Below, in pieces: positions 32,157-40,317 of a DNA stretch of 64,000 nucleotides. The stretch is from a virus. Location of the stretch: IMG/VR virus record IMGVR_UViG_3300021440_000013, positions 62,001-126,000 of that record. The stretch is one strand, 5' to 3'. The number at the start of each line of letters is the position of its first letter. The first letter of the stretch is position 1. The translations under genes and the position numbers were made by a program. Under the pieces are notes generated by a model that ran no database searches, was not told the DNA's origin, and was given only the letters and a program-made list of their open reading frames with translations.

Positions 32157-33305
32157 ATGAAAACAGTTGTTCGAGGTTATAAATATCGACTCAAGCCAAA
32201 CGCTGAGCAAAAGAAACAGCTCGACGTCATGCTTAAAGAGTGTCGAAGTTTTAGAAATCGAGTCGTGAGCTTTGTAAGAAAGCATCGCTCAACGAGCCTT
32301 GAGTGGCATAAAGAATTTGACATCAAGAAGATGGTCAGTATCGGATTGATTGTCAAATACAAACACTTTAAAAACACACGTGTTCCGAGTCGTTCACTTA
32401 CCACTGCGTGTGAGATCCTGTATAAACAGTTTAAGTACGCCGACAAGCTGTTTGAACGTCCACCGGGGTATAAACGACCCGAGTCTATCCACACGATCCA
32501 TTTTGCTCGTGAGTGCGTTAAAGCTCACGGGGACAAGATCGCTATTAAGAACATTGGCGGCCTCTTCGATATTCGGTGGTCTCGTCGTTTTTCTTTTGAT
32601 GATGTTGCCAAGATCGTGGTCAGTCGCGACATCTTTGGTGAGTATTCGATTTCGTTTGACGTACACACCTCGGTTGCTGAATGTCACGGGAGTGGTATTG
32701 TCGGCATCGATATGAATGTGAGCGACGTGGTCGTGACTTCGGAAGGTGAGAAGTTTCAAGCGGCGATGATTCCTAGAAAGACTGGTGAGCGGATTGCTTA
32801 CCTTATGGATCGACTACGAGAACTCAAACACGGTTCACGCGCCTGGAATAAAGTGAAGAGGCGTATCTATCTCTTTACAAAACATGCTGACGATAAACGT
32901 AAAGGATTATTTTACAAAATCGCTCACCATCTCTCAAACACATCTTCAATCATCGGAATTGAAGCGCTCGACATCGCAAAGATCATCATGAGTGCAAAAT
33001 ATAGCTCATCGATCACGCAGTCCGCATGGGGTCAACTGCGCCTTATCTTAAGAAATGTGTGTGAAAAACGAGGCGTCACGCTTGCTATCGCTGCATCGTA
33101 TTTTCCTTCTACACGTCTTGCTTCGTGCTGCGGAACTCTAATTGGGAAAAGTATTCCAACCTATGTGCGCATGTGGATCTGTCCGAAATGTAAAACCCCT
33201 CTAGACCGAGATATCAACGCGGCGGTAAACATCGCAGAATACGTTAAGACGCATTTAAAAACACACAAGCATCTTTTATCGGGCCAACCCATCGTCATCT
33301 GCTAG
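32157..33305 (+). CDS. TnpB-like RuvC nuclease, copy 3
   Basis: 382 residues, close relative of the copy at 18542 (shared RSTSLEWHKEFDIKK-type segment). Catalytic acids: VGIDMNVSDVVV (RuvC-I), IGIEALDI (RuvC-II) and LDRDINAAVNI (RuvC-III). Zinc part: ASCCGTL then CPKCK, so the last Gly-type position also varies. Preceded by structured element C and followed by a terminator. No TnpA gene nearby. Confidence 0.87.
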   Translation: MKTVVRGYKYRLKPNAEQKKQLDVMLKECRSFRNRVVSFVRKHRSTSLEWHKEFDIKKMVSIGLIVKYKHFKNTRVPSRSLTTACEILYKQFKYADKLFERPPGYKRPESIHTIHFARECVKAHGDKIAIKNIGGLFDIRWSRRFSFDDVAKIVVSRDIFGEYSISFDVHTSVAECHGSGIVGIDMNVSDVVVTSEGEKFQAAMIPRKTGERIAYLMDRLRELKHGSRAWNKVKRRIYLFTKHADDKRKGLFYKIAHHLSNTSSIIGIEALDIAKIIMSAKYSSSITQSAWGQLRLILRNVCEKRGVTLAIAASYFPSTRLASCCGTLIGKSIPTYVRMWICPKCKTPLDRDINAAVNIAEYVKTHLKTHKHLLSGQPIVIC

Positions 33306-33338
33306 AGGGCTTTTAAGGCCCTCTAGCAGTGTTTTTGT
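33301..33338 (+). terminator. Rho-independent terminator
   Basis: GCTAGAGGGC/GCCCTCTAGC stem, then GTTTTT a few bases later; overlaps the tnpB stop. Confidence 0.75.
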
Positions 33339-33386
33339 CGTTTTACAGAATCCTGTGGCTAAATCTATACTTGAGGATGACCTGAG

Positions 33387-34058
33387 ATGAAAAGAACCGT
33401 TATCGCTGAAGAACTTGAAGAGATGGAGTTTCCTGACCCAGAGGAGCAAACCGGGGTCGAGGACGATATCCACACTACCGGACAAGAGATCATCAAGTCC
33501 TTTGAAACCATCAAGAATCAGCTCAAGATGGTAGAAGTGCTTGAAGGCATCTCTTTTGATGCAAAAAACAATAAGATCTCGGCTGAGCAAGAACGCTATG
33601 TGCGCTTTGCGGTAGAAAGCGCCACCTGGCTAGACGCGGATACTAAGCATTCGGTGCTCTCGACTGAACACATCGGCAACCGCATCATGGAGGTACTTGT
33701 CGGGATCTGGCAAAACATCCACGAGAGCATCAAAAAGCTCCTGGACTATATCCAGTATAGCTGGACGTACTTTAACTTCCAGGGTAGTCGTATTCGCCGT
33801 ATTGAGCGCAGGCTTCGTGAGAGCAAGTCGGACTTTGCGAATATTCGCGCTGGGCTTAATAAGCACATGGAGCACGGTAAGCACAGCGAGTATGTCACCG
33901 ACATGGACGAATACATGAAGGCGTACCGTTACTTTACGGAAACCGCAGGTGCGTTTGTTACCGCCACAGCAGATCTCACCGAAGAAGACCTGGGTTCTGT
34001 ACTCCGTTACTACAAAGAATATCTCTTTGGTGAACCGGAGACGTTCTTTCGTGATTAG
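33387..34058 (+). CDS. Hypothetical helical protein, 223 residues
   Basis: Acidic N-terminus (EELEEMEFPDPEEQTGVEDD), then long helices, possibly coiled coil (RIRRIERRLRESKSDFANIR). Three bases before the next gene. Of a type seen among internal or structural proteins of large phages, but not recognised. Confidence 0.6.
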   Translation: MKRTVIAEELEEMEFPDPEEQTGVEDDIHTTGQEIIKSFETIKNQLKMVEVLEGISFDAKNNKISAEQERYVRFAVESATWLDADTKHSVLSTEHIGNRIMEVLVGIWQNIHESIKKLLDYIQYSWTYFNFQGSRIRRIERRLRESKSDFANIRAGLNKHMEHGKHSEYVTDMDEYMKAYRYFTETAGAFVTATADLTEEDLGSVLRYYKEYLFGEPETFFRD

Positions 34059-34061
34059 TTT

Positions 34062-34622
34062 ATGCAGCTCTCAAGGAACCTTAATAAGGCCAAAGCGGCT
34101 TTTAAGGGTAAGCGAACCGTAAGCACTGCGGCCTATGAAGAGTATGTCAGTGACGTGATGTTGGGTGTCTCTACGGCAGTCGTGCGTCTACCTAAGGAGA
34201 ACTCCTATAAGCTGAGTGACTACGAATCGATCGTTGAAGCACAACGATACTTCTACATGTATATTCGGCGTGAAAAGAAAGTCGACGTTAAGAAACTTTT
34301 CACGGGTTCGATCAAACTCGATGTATCTCGCAAGAATGTCGAGGAGATCCTCAAGCTCTTGGATGCGCTTTTACACAAAGCCAACGAGCTCTTGAAGTTC
34401 TCAGTGATGTTTTCGCACTTCAACACGACACTTGAAGCCAATGTCAACAAACATCGAGAAATCGATGTCTCGGGCGATATCAGCGACACGATACGCGGGA
34501 CTCGGATTTACTTGCGGATCTGCTCCATCATCTATGACAGCGTGAGCACGGGTTACACACTCTCACTGGGGAATATGAAACAGGCACTCACCATCTGTGA
34601 GAAGGCCGTTAAACAGTTTTAA
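34062..34622 (+). CDS. Hypothetical helical protein, 186 residues
   Basis: Operon partner of the 33387 gene, three bases after its stop. Almost entirely helical (NVEEILKLLDALLHKANELL). Possibly works with its neighbour. Not recognised. Confidence 0.6.
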   Translation: MQLSRNLNKAKAAFKGKRTVSTAAYEEYVSDVMLGVSTAVVRLPKENSYKLSDYESIVEAQRYFYMYIRREKKVDVKKLFTGSIKLDVSRKNVEEILKLLDALLHKANELLKFSVMFSHFNTTLEANVNKHREIDVSGDISDTIRGTRIYLRICSIIYDSVSTGYTLSLGNMKQALTICEKAVKQF

Positions 34623-34629
34623 TCTACAC

Positions 34630-34660
34630 TAGAGAGGGAGGCACAACGCCTCCCTCTCTA
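34630..34660 (+). terminator. Hairpin terminator
   Basis: TAGAGAGGGAGGC/GCCTCCCTCTCTA stem with a five-base loop; no T tail. Confidence 0.6.
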
Positions 34661-34681
34661 TGTTCAAACATCCTAAATCTC

Positions 34682-35089
34682 ATGGATCTTGACGTAAAGA
34701 TAGGGTTAGGAATGCACAGTGTAGAAAAAGAGTGTGTTGAAAAATACCGTCTAGTTACCACCGAAGGAGAGATCTTTTTTACGCTTGGGACAGATACGAT
34801 AGGTACGAACTTTAGGTTTGGTCGATTAACTTTAGATCTTAAGAAAAAGAGAATTTTCTTCCATCCTGACAAAAAAGGGATGGAGAGTCGGGTCGTAATG
34901 TTTTATCTAAACCGTGCCGACTATGTCCCTGAGACAAACAGAGAGCTCATTGAGCTTTATCGGTCTCTGAAAGTCATTCTTAAAAAACCACGATGGGTAA
35001 TCATGCAACGCGGTCTTTTCTATTGTTCTTATAGCGAAGATTTTAAAAACGACAAAAACTATGAACAAAGTCATCGTCATTTTACATAA
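34682..35089 (+). CDS. Hypothetical protein, 135 residues
   Basis: Begins MDLDVKIGLGMHSVEKECVE; basic with beta segments in the middle (FRFGRLTLDLKKKRIFFHPD). Overlaps the next gene by 29 bases. Not recognised. Confidence 0.55.
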   Translation: MDLDVKIGLGMHSVEKECVEKYRLVTTEGEIFFTLGTDTIGTNFRFGRLTLDLKKKRIFFHPDKKGMESRVVMFYLNRADYVPETNRELIELYRSLKVILKKPRWVIMQRGLFYCSYSEDFKNDKNYEQSHRHFT

Positions 35090-35246
35090 AGAATGTGGTC
35101 AGTGTGGCCGTGTTCTGGACAGTGAAAAAGAGTATTCTGAAGAGACGTGGGATAAATTCACACGCCATAATCCGACAGACAACTACACCGACAGTGAGGG
35201 TGTTAAACACCACCACATCTTCGACGTGTGTCAAGCGTGCTCATAA
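35061..35246 (+). CDS. Small Cys-rich protein, 61 residues
   Basis: ECGQCGRVL near the start and CQACS at the end form a two-pair zinc-binding pattern. Overlaps the end of the previous gene. Function unknown. Confidence 0.55.
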   Translation: MNKVIVILHKECGQCGRVLDSEKEYSEETWDKFTRHNPTDNYTDSEGVKHHHIFDVCQACS

Positions 35247-35248
35247 AA

Positions 35249-35278
35249 AGAGAGTTGGGTTTTTAGCCCAACTCTCTT
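35249..35278 (+). terminator. Hairpin terminator
   Basis: AAGAGAGTTGGG/CCCAACTCTCTT stem with a seven-base loop, pyrimidine-rich tail. Confidence 0.7.
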
Positions 35279-35345
35279 CCATAGGTTTTCTTTTTAATCA
35301 CGCTTAATCTTCTGGTAAACACACTCCACGATAAGGAAACATGTT

Positions 35346-36380
35346 GTGTATTTTGAAAAAGACTCGTATCAAAACTTGGTCGATCGTATTGATGTGGACG
35401 AACTTCTTGACCGGATAGAAAACGCCACCGATATCACGATCGTTCACGATAAAGACCCCGATGGTTTTTGTGCTGCCGCACTCATGAAGCTTTTTATCGA
35501 ACACGCGAACTCGGTTGATACGCCTATCCGGCGTTTTCCGATTAGCCATGGTCGGCCGTTTCAGGAAGCCAATCTCTTTGAGACGGTTGGTCAGTGTGAC
35601 CTCTTGATCATCCTTGATCATGCGTGCAATCGCGCTAAAATCTGTGATCTCAAAGCGCTCGCTAAGCATCTTCTTGTAATCGACCATCATCCTGAGAGCC
35701 TCGATGGTTTGGATGCGTCTGAAGGCTTTTACAACGGAACAGAGGGCGATGTAACGCGTATCGTCTCAACCCAATTCTCAAGCACCGCGCTTACTGATCT
35801 TCTCTTACGCGCCTACTACCCACTGGTCGATGTGTACTCTGAGGAACTCGCCAGTATCGTTAACCACTACGACATGTGGCTCTTTGGTGAAGACGAGCAC
35901 TTTGATAAGCGCGTTAAGGCTTTTGCAGCGGCGTTCTTTCATTATGGCCATGCGTCGATTGAATGGGATAAGATCGTACATGATGGGGACGGCTACGTAT
36001 ATCTGTCACGTACGATTGACATGGGGCTGGCACTGCTTGAGTTTAAAAACAGGCAGATCGATACGATCCTTAAAAACCGCGTCATCACCACGAACTTTAT
36101 GTTCGATGGGCTCCCTTACTGCGTAGCGATCGCGTACCATACCGACAGCTATGATGAACTGGGTTCCCGGATGGTGAAAGAGATCGAGGGAGTGGATTTT
36201 GCTATGATTGTGGCACCGATCGCAGGAGATGAACGAAACCATCGTCTTTACTTTAGGTCGGACAATCAGCATAAGGATTGTAGTGTGTTTGCGCGCTATC
36301 TGGGTGGCGGTGGACATCGCAATAGCTGTGGGGCCGTTGTCACGCCAAGAACCTACGTGACCTTTTTTAATCTTCTCTGA
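35346..36380 (+). CDS. DHH-family phosphoesterase
   Basis: 344 residues, GTG start after AAGGAAACATGTT. DHH motifs in order: VHDKDPDGFCAAALM (about residue 31), CDLLIILDHACNRA, and the signature LVIDHHPES (about residue 117), with a C-terminal DHHA1-like GGGGHRNSCG. The family includes RecJ-type nucleases and oligoribonuclease or cyclic-dinucleotide phosphodiesterases (NrnA, GdpP). A phage enzyme could recycle nucleotides or destroy signalling dinucleotides; the substrate cannot be told here. Confidence 0.85.
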   Translation: MYFEKDSYQNLVDRIDVDELLDRIENATDITIVHDKDPDGFCAAALMKLFIEHANSVDTPIRRFPISHGRPFQEANLFETVGQCDLLIILDHACNRAKICDLKALAKHLLVIDHHPESLDGLDASEGFYNGTEGDVTRIVSTQFSSTALTDLLLRAYYPLVDVYSEELASIVNHYDMWLFGEDEHFDKRVKAFAAAFFHYGHASIEWDKIVHDGDGYVYLSRTIDMGLALLEFKNRQIDTILKNRVITTNFMFDGLPYCVAIAYHTDSYDELGSRMVKEIEGVDFAMIVAPIAGDERNHRLYFRSDNQHKDCSVFARYLGGGGHRNSCGAVVTPRTYVTFFNLL

Positions 36381-36387
36381 GTTAAAA

Positions 36388-37050
36388 ATGAACATCGAGA
36401 TCAACTCCAAGTTTTTGTGTTTTGTTGAACCGCTCTATCAAAGGCTGATCGACCTTAGTCTTAATGAATCGACGACTGAAACTGAACAGCCTGCCCGCCA
36501 TCAACTGCATCTTAAGTTTAGCACGCCGGGCTGGCCGTGGCCTGAGTCTTATTACCAAGATAAGGTAAACCTTAAGAGCCCGCCTGATTGCGTCACCGCT
36601 GGGGCCAGTAACTACATTCTCACGCCACTGGAGGAACTGGTTTCCCGGCTCTATGGGCCGCATGAGAAAAGTCGTGAAGTGATCGCATCGATCGTTCCTT
36701 CTGAACACTACGACCATATCTTTAACCCCGGTGAGTCACAAGAGCATTATGTCCTGACGATCAATCAGATTGAGTTGATTGATGACGATATCTTCGTCGT
36801 CATCAATAGTCAATATAACAGGACTCGATTGCGCTTGACATTCTGGGACACGACAAAGCCGCTTTTTGAGCGTTTTAACTGGCAGTATCTTTTGGGTGCG
36901 GACGCAAGCTCGTTATACCGCTCTTCTTTTGAAGAGCTTTGGTCAGCACTTAGCACCAATGTCTATAGCCTTGAGCTTTATTTGACACCACACTTTGCTG
37001 TGGATAAGATGCGGATGGTCAGAAACTACACCGTCAAGCTCAATACCTGA
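36388..37050 (+). CDS. Hypothetical protein, 220 residues, diverged paralogue of the next gene
   Basis: Follows the DHH gene by seven bases. Its C-terminal half has LTFWDTTKPLFERFNW and LELYLTPHFAVDKMRMV, which align with VKFWNTKDAEVLLKPLRDFN and LKIHLSPYFAIKAIERV in the next gene. Function unknown. Confidence 0.6.
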   Translation: MNIEINSKFLCFVEPLYQRLIDLSLNESTTETEQPARHQLHLKFSTPGWPWPESYYQDKVNLKSPPDCVTAGASNYILTPLEELVSRLYGPHEKSREVIASIVPSEHYDHIFNPGESQEHYVLTINQIELIDDDIFVVINSQYNRTRLRLTFWDTTKPLFERFNWQYLLGADASSLYRSSFEELWSALSTNVYSLELYLTPHFAVDKMRMVRNYTVKLNT

Positions 37051-37061
37051 ACGTTATTCTG

Positions 37062-37087
37062 AGGTGTGGTCTTTAAAGACCACACCT
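37062..37087 (+). terminator. Hairpin terminator
   Basis: AGGTGTGGTCTT/AGACCACACCT stem with a very small loop. Confidence 0.65.
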
Positions 37088-37114
37088 TGACTATTTTAGG
37101 AGGTGATAAAAACA

Positions 37115-37768
37115 ATGGACACGCCATCAGGAGTTAGAGAGTTTAACTTCTTAACCAGCGGAACGATCATCCCGTTCCTAGAACTACCCTACATTTGTCT
37201 TAAAGCAAGGATGTATCGCCTTTATTACAAAGCCAAGTTGGGTGGTGAACAGAATTACGCGGCACCCAGAATGCTTCATCCCTCAGTGTTAAATGAACGC
37301 TGGTGGATTAACTTCTTCTATCGTGATTTTGACTTTAGTCACTATCACAGGGGTATAAAAGAATATCGCAGTCATGTTGAGCTCAGGCACTTCTTTAATG
37401 AGCATAACCCTTACTCTGAAGTGGTATTAAGAAATCTTGACTTAAATGAAAAGATCGAAGCGCTTCCCGAAGGTAAAGGGTTTATCATTCACGCTGCGAA
37501 CTTCGTTGTTGAAGAGGGTTACGTCAGTATAAAGTTTCATAAAGGGAGTAAGCTGGTTGACTGGCCCGTTAAGTTCTGGAATACCAAAGACGCAGAAGTT
37601 CTTTTAAAACCTCTGAGGGACTTTAATCGCACAGATGGATGGGCGGACGTTATTAACCATCTATTTAATCGCCAGCACACCCTACCTAAGGAGAGTGGTG
37701 ATTCTCTTAAGATTCATCTCTCTCCATATTTTGCCATTAAAGCGATTGAGCGTGTATCCGCTTCGTAG
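37115..37768 (+). CDS. Hypothetical protein, 217 residues, diverged paralogue of the previous gene
   Basis: The ATG at 37115 lies after AGGAGGTGATAAAAACA. Shares the FW(D/N)T and LxP(H/Y)FA C-terminal pattern with the 36388 product. The N-terminal half, FLTSGTIIPFLELPYICLKA, is unlike it. Function unknown. Confidence 0.6.
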   Translation: MDTPSGVREFNFLTSGTIIPFLELPYICLKARMYRLYYKAKLGGEQNYAAPRMLHPSVLNERWWINFFYRDFDFSHYHRGIKEYRSHVELRHFFNEHNPYSEVVLRNLDLNEKIEALPEGKGFIIHAANFVVEEGYVSIKFHKGSKLVDWPVKFWNTKDAEVLLKPLRDFNRTDGWADVINHLFNRQHTLPKESGDSLKIHLSPYFAIKAIERVSAS

Positions 37769-37836
37769 AGACTGTTTCAAATAAATCTTGGTCACAGATA
37801 TTTTACCTGAGTTTCCTGTTCTTATAAGCTTACTAA

Positions 37837-37866
37837 ACGACTGAGAGGCCAAAACCTCTCAGTCGT
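37837..37866 (+). terminator. Hairpin terminator
   Basis: ACGACTGAGAGG/CCTCTCAGTCGT perfect 12-bp stem, no T tail. Confidence 0.6.
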
Positions 37867-37902
37867 GATTAATCCTAATTAATAAAAGAAAGCCTACGCA
37901 TC

Positions 37903-38157
37903 GTGACCACCGATAAAAATCTATGCCTTCCGCGACCGATCATAGCGACTGTCTATGACCGCGCTAAAAAGGTCGTGAGGCGGTACCACTTTAAACGCCT
38001 CAAAACAGCCCTCCCACGCTGTCTTTATTACGCGATGGATCTTGAGCCCGGCTTTACGATCCAACTCAACCACGCCATGAATAATGCGTGGATTGGCGAT
38101 ATGGTGGTGAAGGTAGAAGGTAAGATCAACACACACTACGTCTGGGATGAAGAGTGA
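37903..38157 (+). CDS. Hypothetical protein, 84 residues, GTG start
   Basis: Basic, begins VTTDKNLCLPRPIIATVYDR and ends NTHYVWDEE. Not recognised. Confidence 0.5.
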   Translation: MTTDKNLCLPRPIIATVYDRAKKVVRRYHFKRLKTALPRCLYYAMDLEPGFTIQLNHAMNNAWIGDMVVKVEGKINTHYVWDEE

Positions 38158-38192
38158 AAAATAATGCGCACTTCACAATAGGAGGTTAGATC

Positions 38193-38612
38193 ATGCATCT
38201 CGAAGAAGTCAAGAGCAGAATGCTCCAATTCTACAAGGAGACCAAGCTTAACCCTTGGGAGGTCGCAATCGGCGCAGGTGCTGCACTGCTCTACCATGGT
38301 CTCCGAGAAGAGGCCAACGACATCGACATCTCAATCCCGAAGAAGCGTTTTGAGAAGTACCGCGATCAAGGTAACTTCCCCAAGGACAGCTACGTCGTTC
38401 CTTACGACGAAGCGATCGATCTACATGTACGGGAGAACATGGTCGGTTCCGTGCAGACGATCTGGGGTTCTTTCTACTCCCTTGAGGAGATTATCGATCA
38501 AAAAGAGACGCTCCTCAAACTTCCTCACAGAAGTCCTGAGAAGAAAGCTCAGGACAAAAAAGACATCGAAGCAGCGAAGAAGAAGCTGAAAACCATTCTG
38601 GAGAGGTGGTAG
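38193..38612 (+). CDS. Nucleotidyltransferase-fold protein, 139 residues
   Basis: Start after GGAGGTTAGATC. AIGAGAALLYHGLREEANDI followed by DIDISIP resembles the glycine-rich loop and the paired acids of minimal nucleotidyltransferases (the MNT/AbiEii-like group). The C-terminus is Lys-rich and helical. Such domains occur in toxin-antitoxin or immunity systems, but no HEPN partner is seen beside it. The next gene starts three bases after its stop. Confidence 0.6.
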   Translation: MHLEEVKSRMLQFYKETKLNPWEVAIGAGAALLYHGLREEANDIDISIPKKRFEKYRDQGNFPKDSYVVPYDEAIDLHVRENMVGSVQTIWGSFYSLEEIIDQKETLLKLPHRSPEKKAQDKKDIEAAKKKLKTILERW

Positions 38613-38615
38613 ACC

Positions 38616-38966
38616 ATGCGCAATATGCTCATCGTCACCGGCGTGGTCTCCGACAGCGGCGTCGACCATGAAGTCCAAGTAATTCTCAGTAATAAAGCCT
38701 ATCTGGAAGATCTAAAGAAGGTCTTCAAGGTAGTCTCTCGAATTGAGTCAGCTATGGATTTCAACGAAAGCTACATCGTTTCCCGGTGCTCAAACAAAGA
38801 CCTGAAGTGTATTTCAGGTGTGCGGCTTGGCGATCCTTGTGTCTGGACGATCCTCTATCCTAGAAGCGTCTCATCTACTTTGATGGTGCAGGCTTTCACG
38901 GGTGGGTTTTGGTCCACCCATGAGTTTGTCCTAATGACACCCCATGGAGCGGTCTCGTTCTTTTAA
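38616..38966 (+). CDS. Hypothetical protein, 116 residues
   Basis: Start after GGAGAGGTGGTAGACC, coupled to the nucleotidyltransferase-like gene. Contains VSDSGVDHEVQVILSNKAYL and beta-rich segments. May be the partner of the preceding gene; not recognised. Confidence 0.55.
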   Translation: MRNMLIVTGVVSDSGVDHEVQVILSNKAYLEDLKKVFKVVSRIESAMDFNESYIVSRCSNKDLKCISGVRLGDPCVWTILYPRSVSSTLMVQAFTGGFWSTHEFVLMTPHGAVSFF

Positions 38967-38970
38967 AACT

Positions 38971-39004
38971 ACATGGAGGGTTTTTAGACCCTCCATGTTT
39001 TTCT
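38971..39004 (+). terminator. Rho-independent terminator
   Basis: ACATGGAGGG/CCCTCCATGT stem followed by TTTTCTTT. Confidence 0.8.
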
Positions 39005-39033
39005 TTGTTTTCCTTTTTCTAAACATTTTCAGT

Positions 39034-39053
39034 CATATATATTCTACTTGACG
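39034..39053 (+). promoter_or_regulatory. Early-type promoter
   Basis: CATATATATTCTACTTGACG; the gene at 39110 follows. Confidence 0.7.
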
Positions 39054-39109
39054 ATACTCACACGAGTATCATTTTTCGCAGCATACTAACTTGATCAAGG
39101 AGTAAGATC

Positions 39110-39568
39110 ATGAGCAACGCATCCGTCTTCGCCACCGCTTTTGCAACCATCTCCAAGGAGATTGAATACAATGCCGCCTGGGAAAATGGCACCGGGTATC
39201 TCGACCATATCTGCAGCGGTGCCGCAGCACCGGCCCTGAAGCCGGCTGAGATCGTAAAGACGATCGATCCGAATGGCCGTCGGATCATCGTCATTGGCAC
39301 GCGCTTTGGGAACGTAGCGGTGTTTGACCGCTATGCTCCGCGTGCTGGTAACTCCAGCACGTTCGTCACGAACGCACCGGAGGGAAAGAAGATCTTCAAG
39401 TTCCTCCTCTCCGGCTCCGCAGTCGGAGAGCACGAGATGATCAACCTCCTCGGAGGGTGGAGTGATATCGATGATAACCTCGGTCGCAAGATCGAGGATA
39501 TTATCGCCGTCCTCACTGAGGAAGAACTCCACGCAGTATTCCTTTATGAAGAGAACCGAACTCTCTAG
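39110..39568 (+). CDS. Hypothetical protein, paralogue of the gene at 14648, with a protease-derived tail
   Basis: 152 residues, start after CAAGGAGTAAGATC. Residues about 1-130 match the 14648 protein (AFATISKEIEYNAAWENGTG; PNGRRIIVIGTRFGNV). The last about 20 residues, LTEEELHAVFLYEENRTL, instead match LTEKELHAVLLHEEGH in the metalloprotease at 39811. The gene therefore looks like a chimera made when part of a protease copy fused to the end of this gene. Function unknown. Confidence 0.65.
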   Translation: MSNASVFATAFATISKEIEYNAAWENGTGYLDHICSGAAAPALKPAEIVKTIDPNGRRIIVIGTRFGNVAVFDRYAPRAGNSSTFVTNAPEGKKIFKFLLSGSAVGEHEMINLLGGWSDIDDNLGRKIEDIIAVLTEEELHAVFLYEENRTL

Positions 39569-39682
39569 AGAAGAAGTTCTAAAAACAACATCGGGTTAAT
39601 CATGGACCTCGAGATCGAACACAGGGCTGACCTCTACGCCATTGAGAACGGTGCGGAGCCTGAGGTTCTTTTTCTGGGGTAA
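39530..39682 (+). pseudogene. Decayed duplicate fragment of the metalloprotease gene
   Basis: Two stretches match the gene at 39811. One encodes LTEEELHAVFLYEEN at the end of the 39110 gene. The other, from the ATG at 39602, encodes DLEIEHRADLYAIENGAEP and matches DFEIEHRADLYAIENGARP. The HEEGH active site has become YEENR and the part between is lost. A leftover of a tandem duplication. Confidence 0.65.
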
Positions 39683-39689
39683 GAAAGAT

Positions 39690-39724
39690 AGACTGGGGGT
39701 TTATGCCCCCAGTCTTTGTTTTTC
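39690..39724 (+). terminator. Rho-independent terminator
   Basis: AGACTGGGGG/CCCCCAGTCT stem, then TTGTTTTTCT. Confidence 0.8.
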
Positions 39725-39745
39725 TCTTTTTAAACATTTTCAGTC

Positions 39746-39763
39746 GTATATATACTACTTGAC
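39746..39763 (+). promoter_or_regulatory. Early-type promoter
   Basis: GTATATATACTACTTGAC, followed by a 30-base stretch nearly identical to that after the promoter at 25047, up to AAGGAGACAT. Confidence 0.75.
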
Positions 39764-39810
39764 AACACTCATTCGAGTGCTTGCATCCACACGTCTAAGG
39801 AGACATTGAC

Positions 39811-40272
39811 ATGAAAGTCCGAGTTGAAAAATACACGTGGTCAGAAGTGAAGCCTCTGGCAACCAGTGAAAACATAGCCCTCCTTGCTGGAGGGTTCTTC
39901 ACAGCCTGGACACCCAAGCTCGACGGACCTGGAGAAGAGCTCTGTATCTTCATGGATACAGAAGCGGCGGCACTCCTCACGGAGAAAGAACTTCATGCGG
40001 TGCTGCTGCATGAGGAAGGCCACGCCGTCTTCGACGGGGATCTCTTGAAGAACAGTGTCGGGGTCGTCGTTGATTTCGAGATCGAGCACAGGGCTGATCT
40101 TTACGCCATTGAGAACGGCGCACGCCCGGAAGACCTCTTTGCGGGAGCAAAAAAGACAGTCGAGGTCTTTTTCTCAAGAACAAAACTTCAGGAGGACCAA
40201 AAAGCGCTTGGTATAAAAAACACCATAGCGCTGATGCGGCAATATCCCTACTATCAGGGTATCGCAGCGTAG
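39811..40272 (+). CDS. Small HExxH-type metalloprotease
   Basis: 153 residues, start after AAGGAGACATTGAC. The motif LLHEEGHAVFDGDLL (HEEGH, about residues 69-73) is a zincin signature, and EIEHRADLYAIENG, about 20 residues on, supplies the likely third ligand, as in M48- or ImmA-like peptidases whose second motif is E(xxx)D-type. A phage protease of this kind could cut a host regulator or a virion precursor; the target is unknown. Confidence 0.65.
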   Translation: MKVRVEKYTWSEVKPLATSENIALLAGGFFTAWTPKLDGPGEELCIFMDTEAAALLTEKELHAVLLHEEGHAVFDGDLLKNSVGVVVDFEIEHRADLYAIENGARPEDLFAGAKKTVEVFFSRTKLQEDQKALGIKNTIALMRQYPYYQGIAA

Positions 40273-40317
40273 AAGACAGGAGGGGTTTGCGCCCCCCCTG
40301 TCTTCTTCTTTTTGTTT
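40271..40317 (+). terminator. Bidirectional terminator
   Basis: AGAAGACAGGAGGGG/CCCCCCCTGTCTTCT stem followed by TTCTTTTTG, between the convergent protease and folA genes. Confidence 0.8.

Noticed and set aside
18542-33305. Complete IS605/IS607 insertion sequences
   Set aside because: No tnpA or serine recombinase gene and no clear element ends next to any of the three tnpB-like genes.
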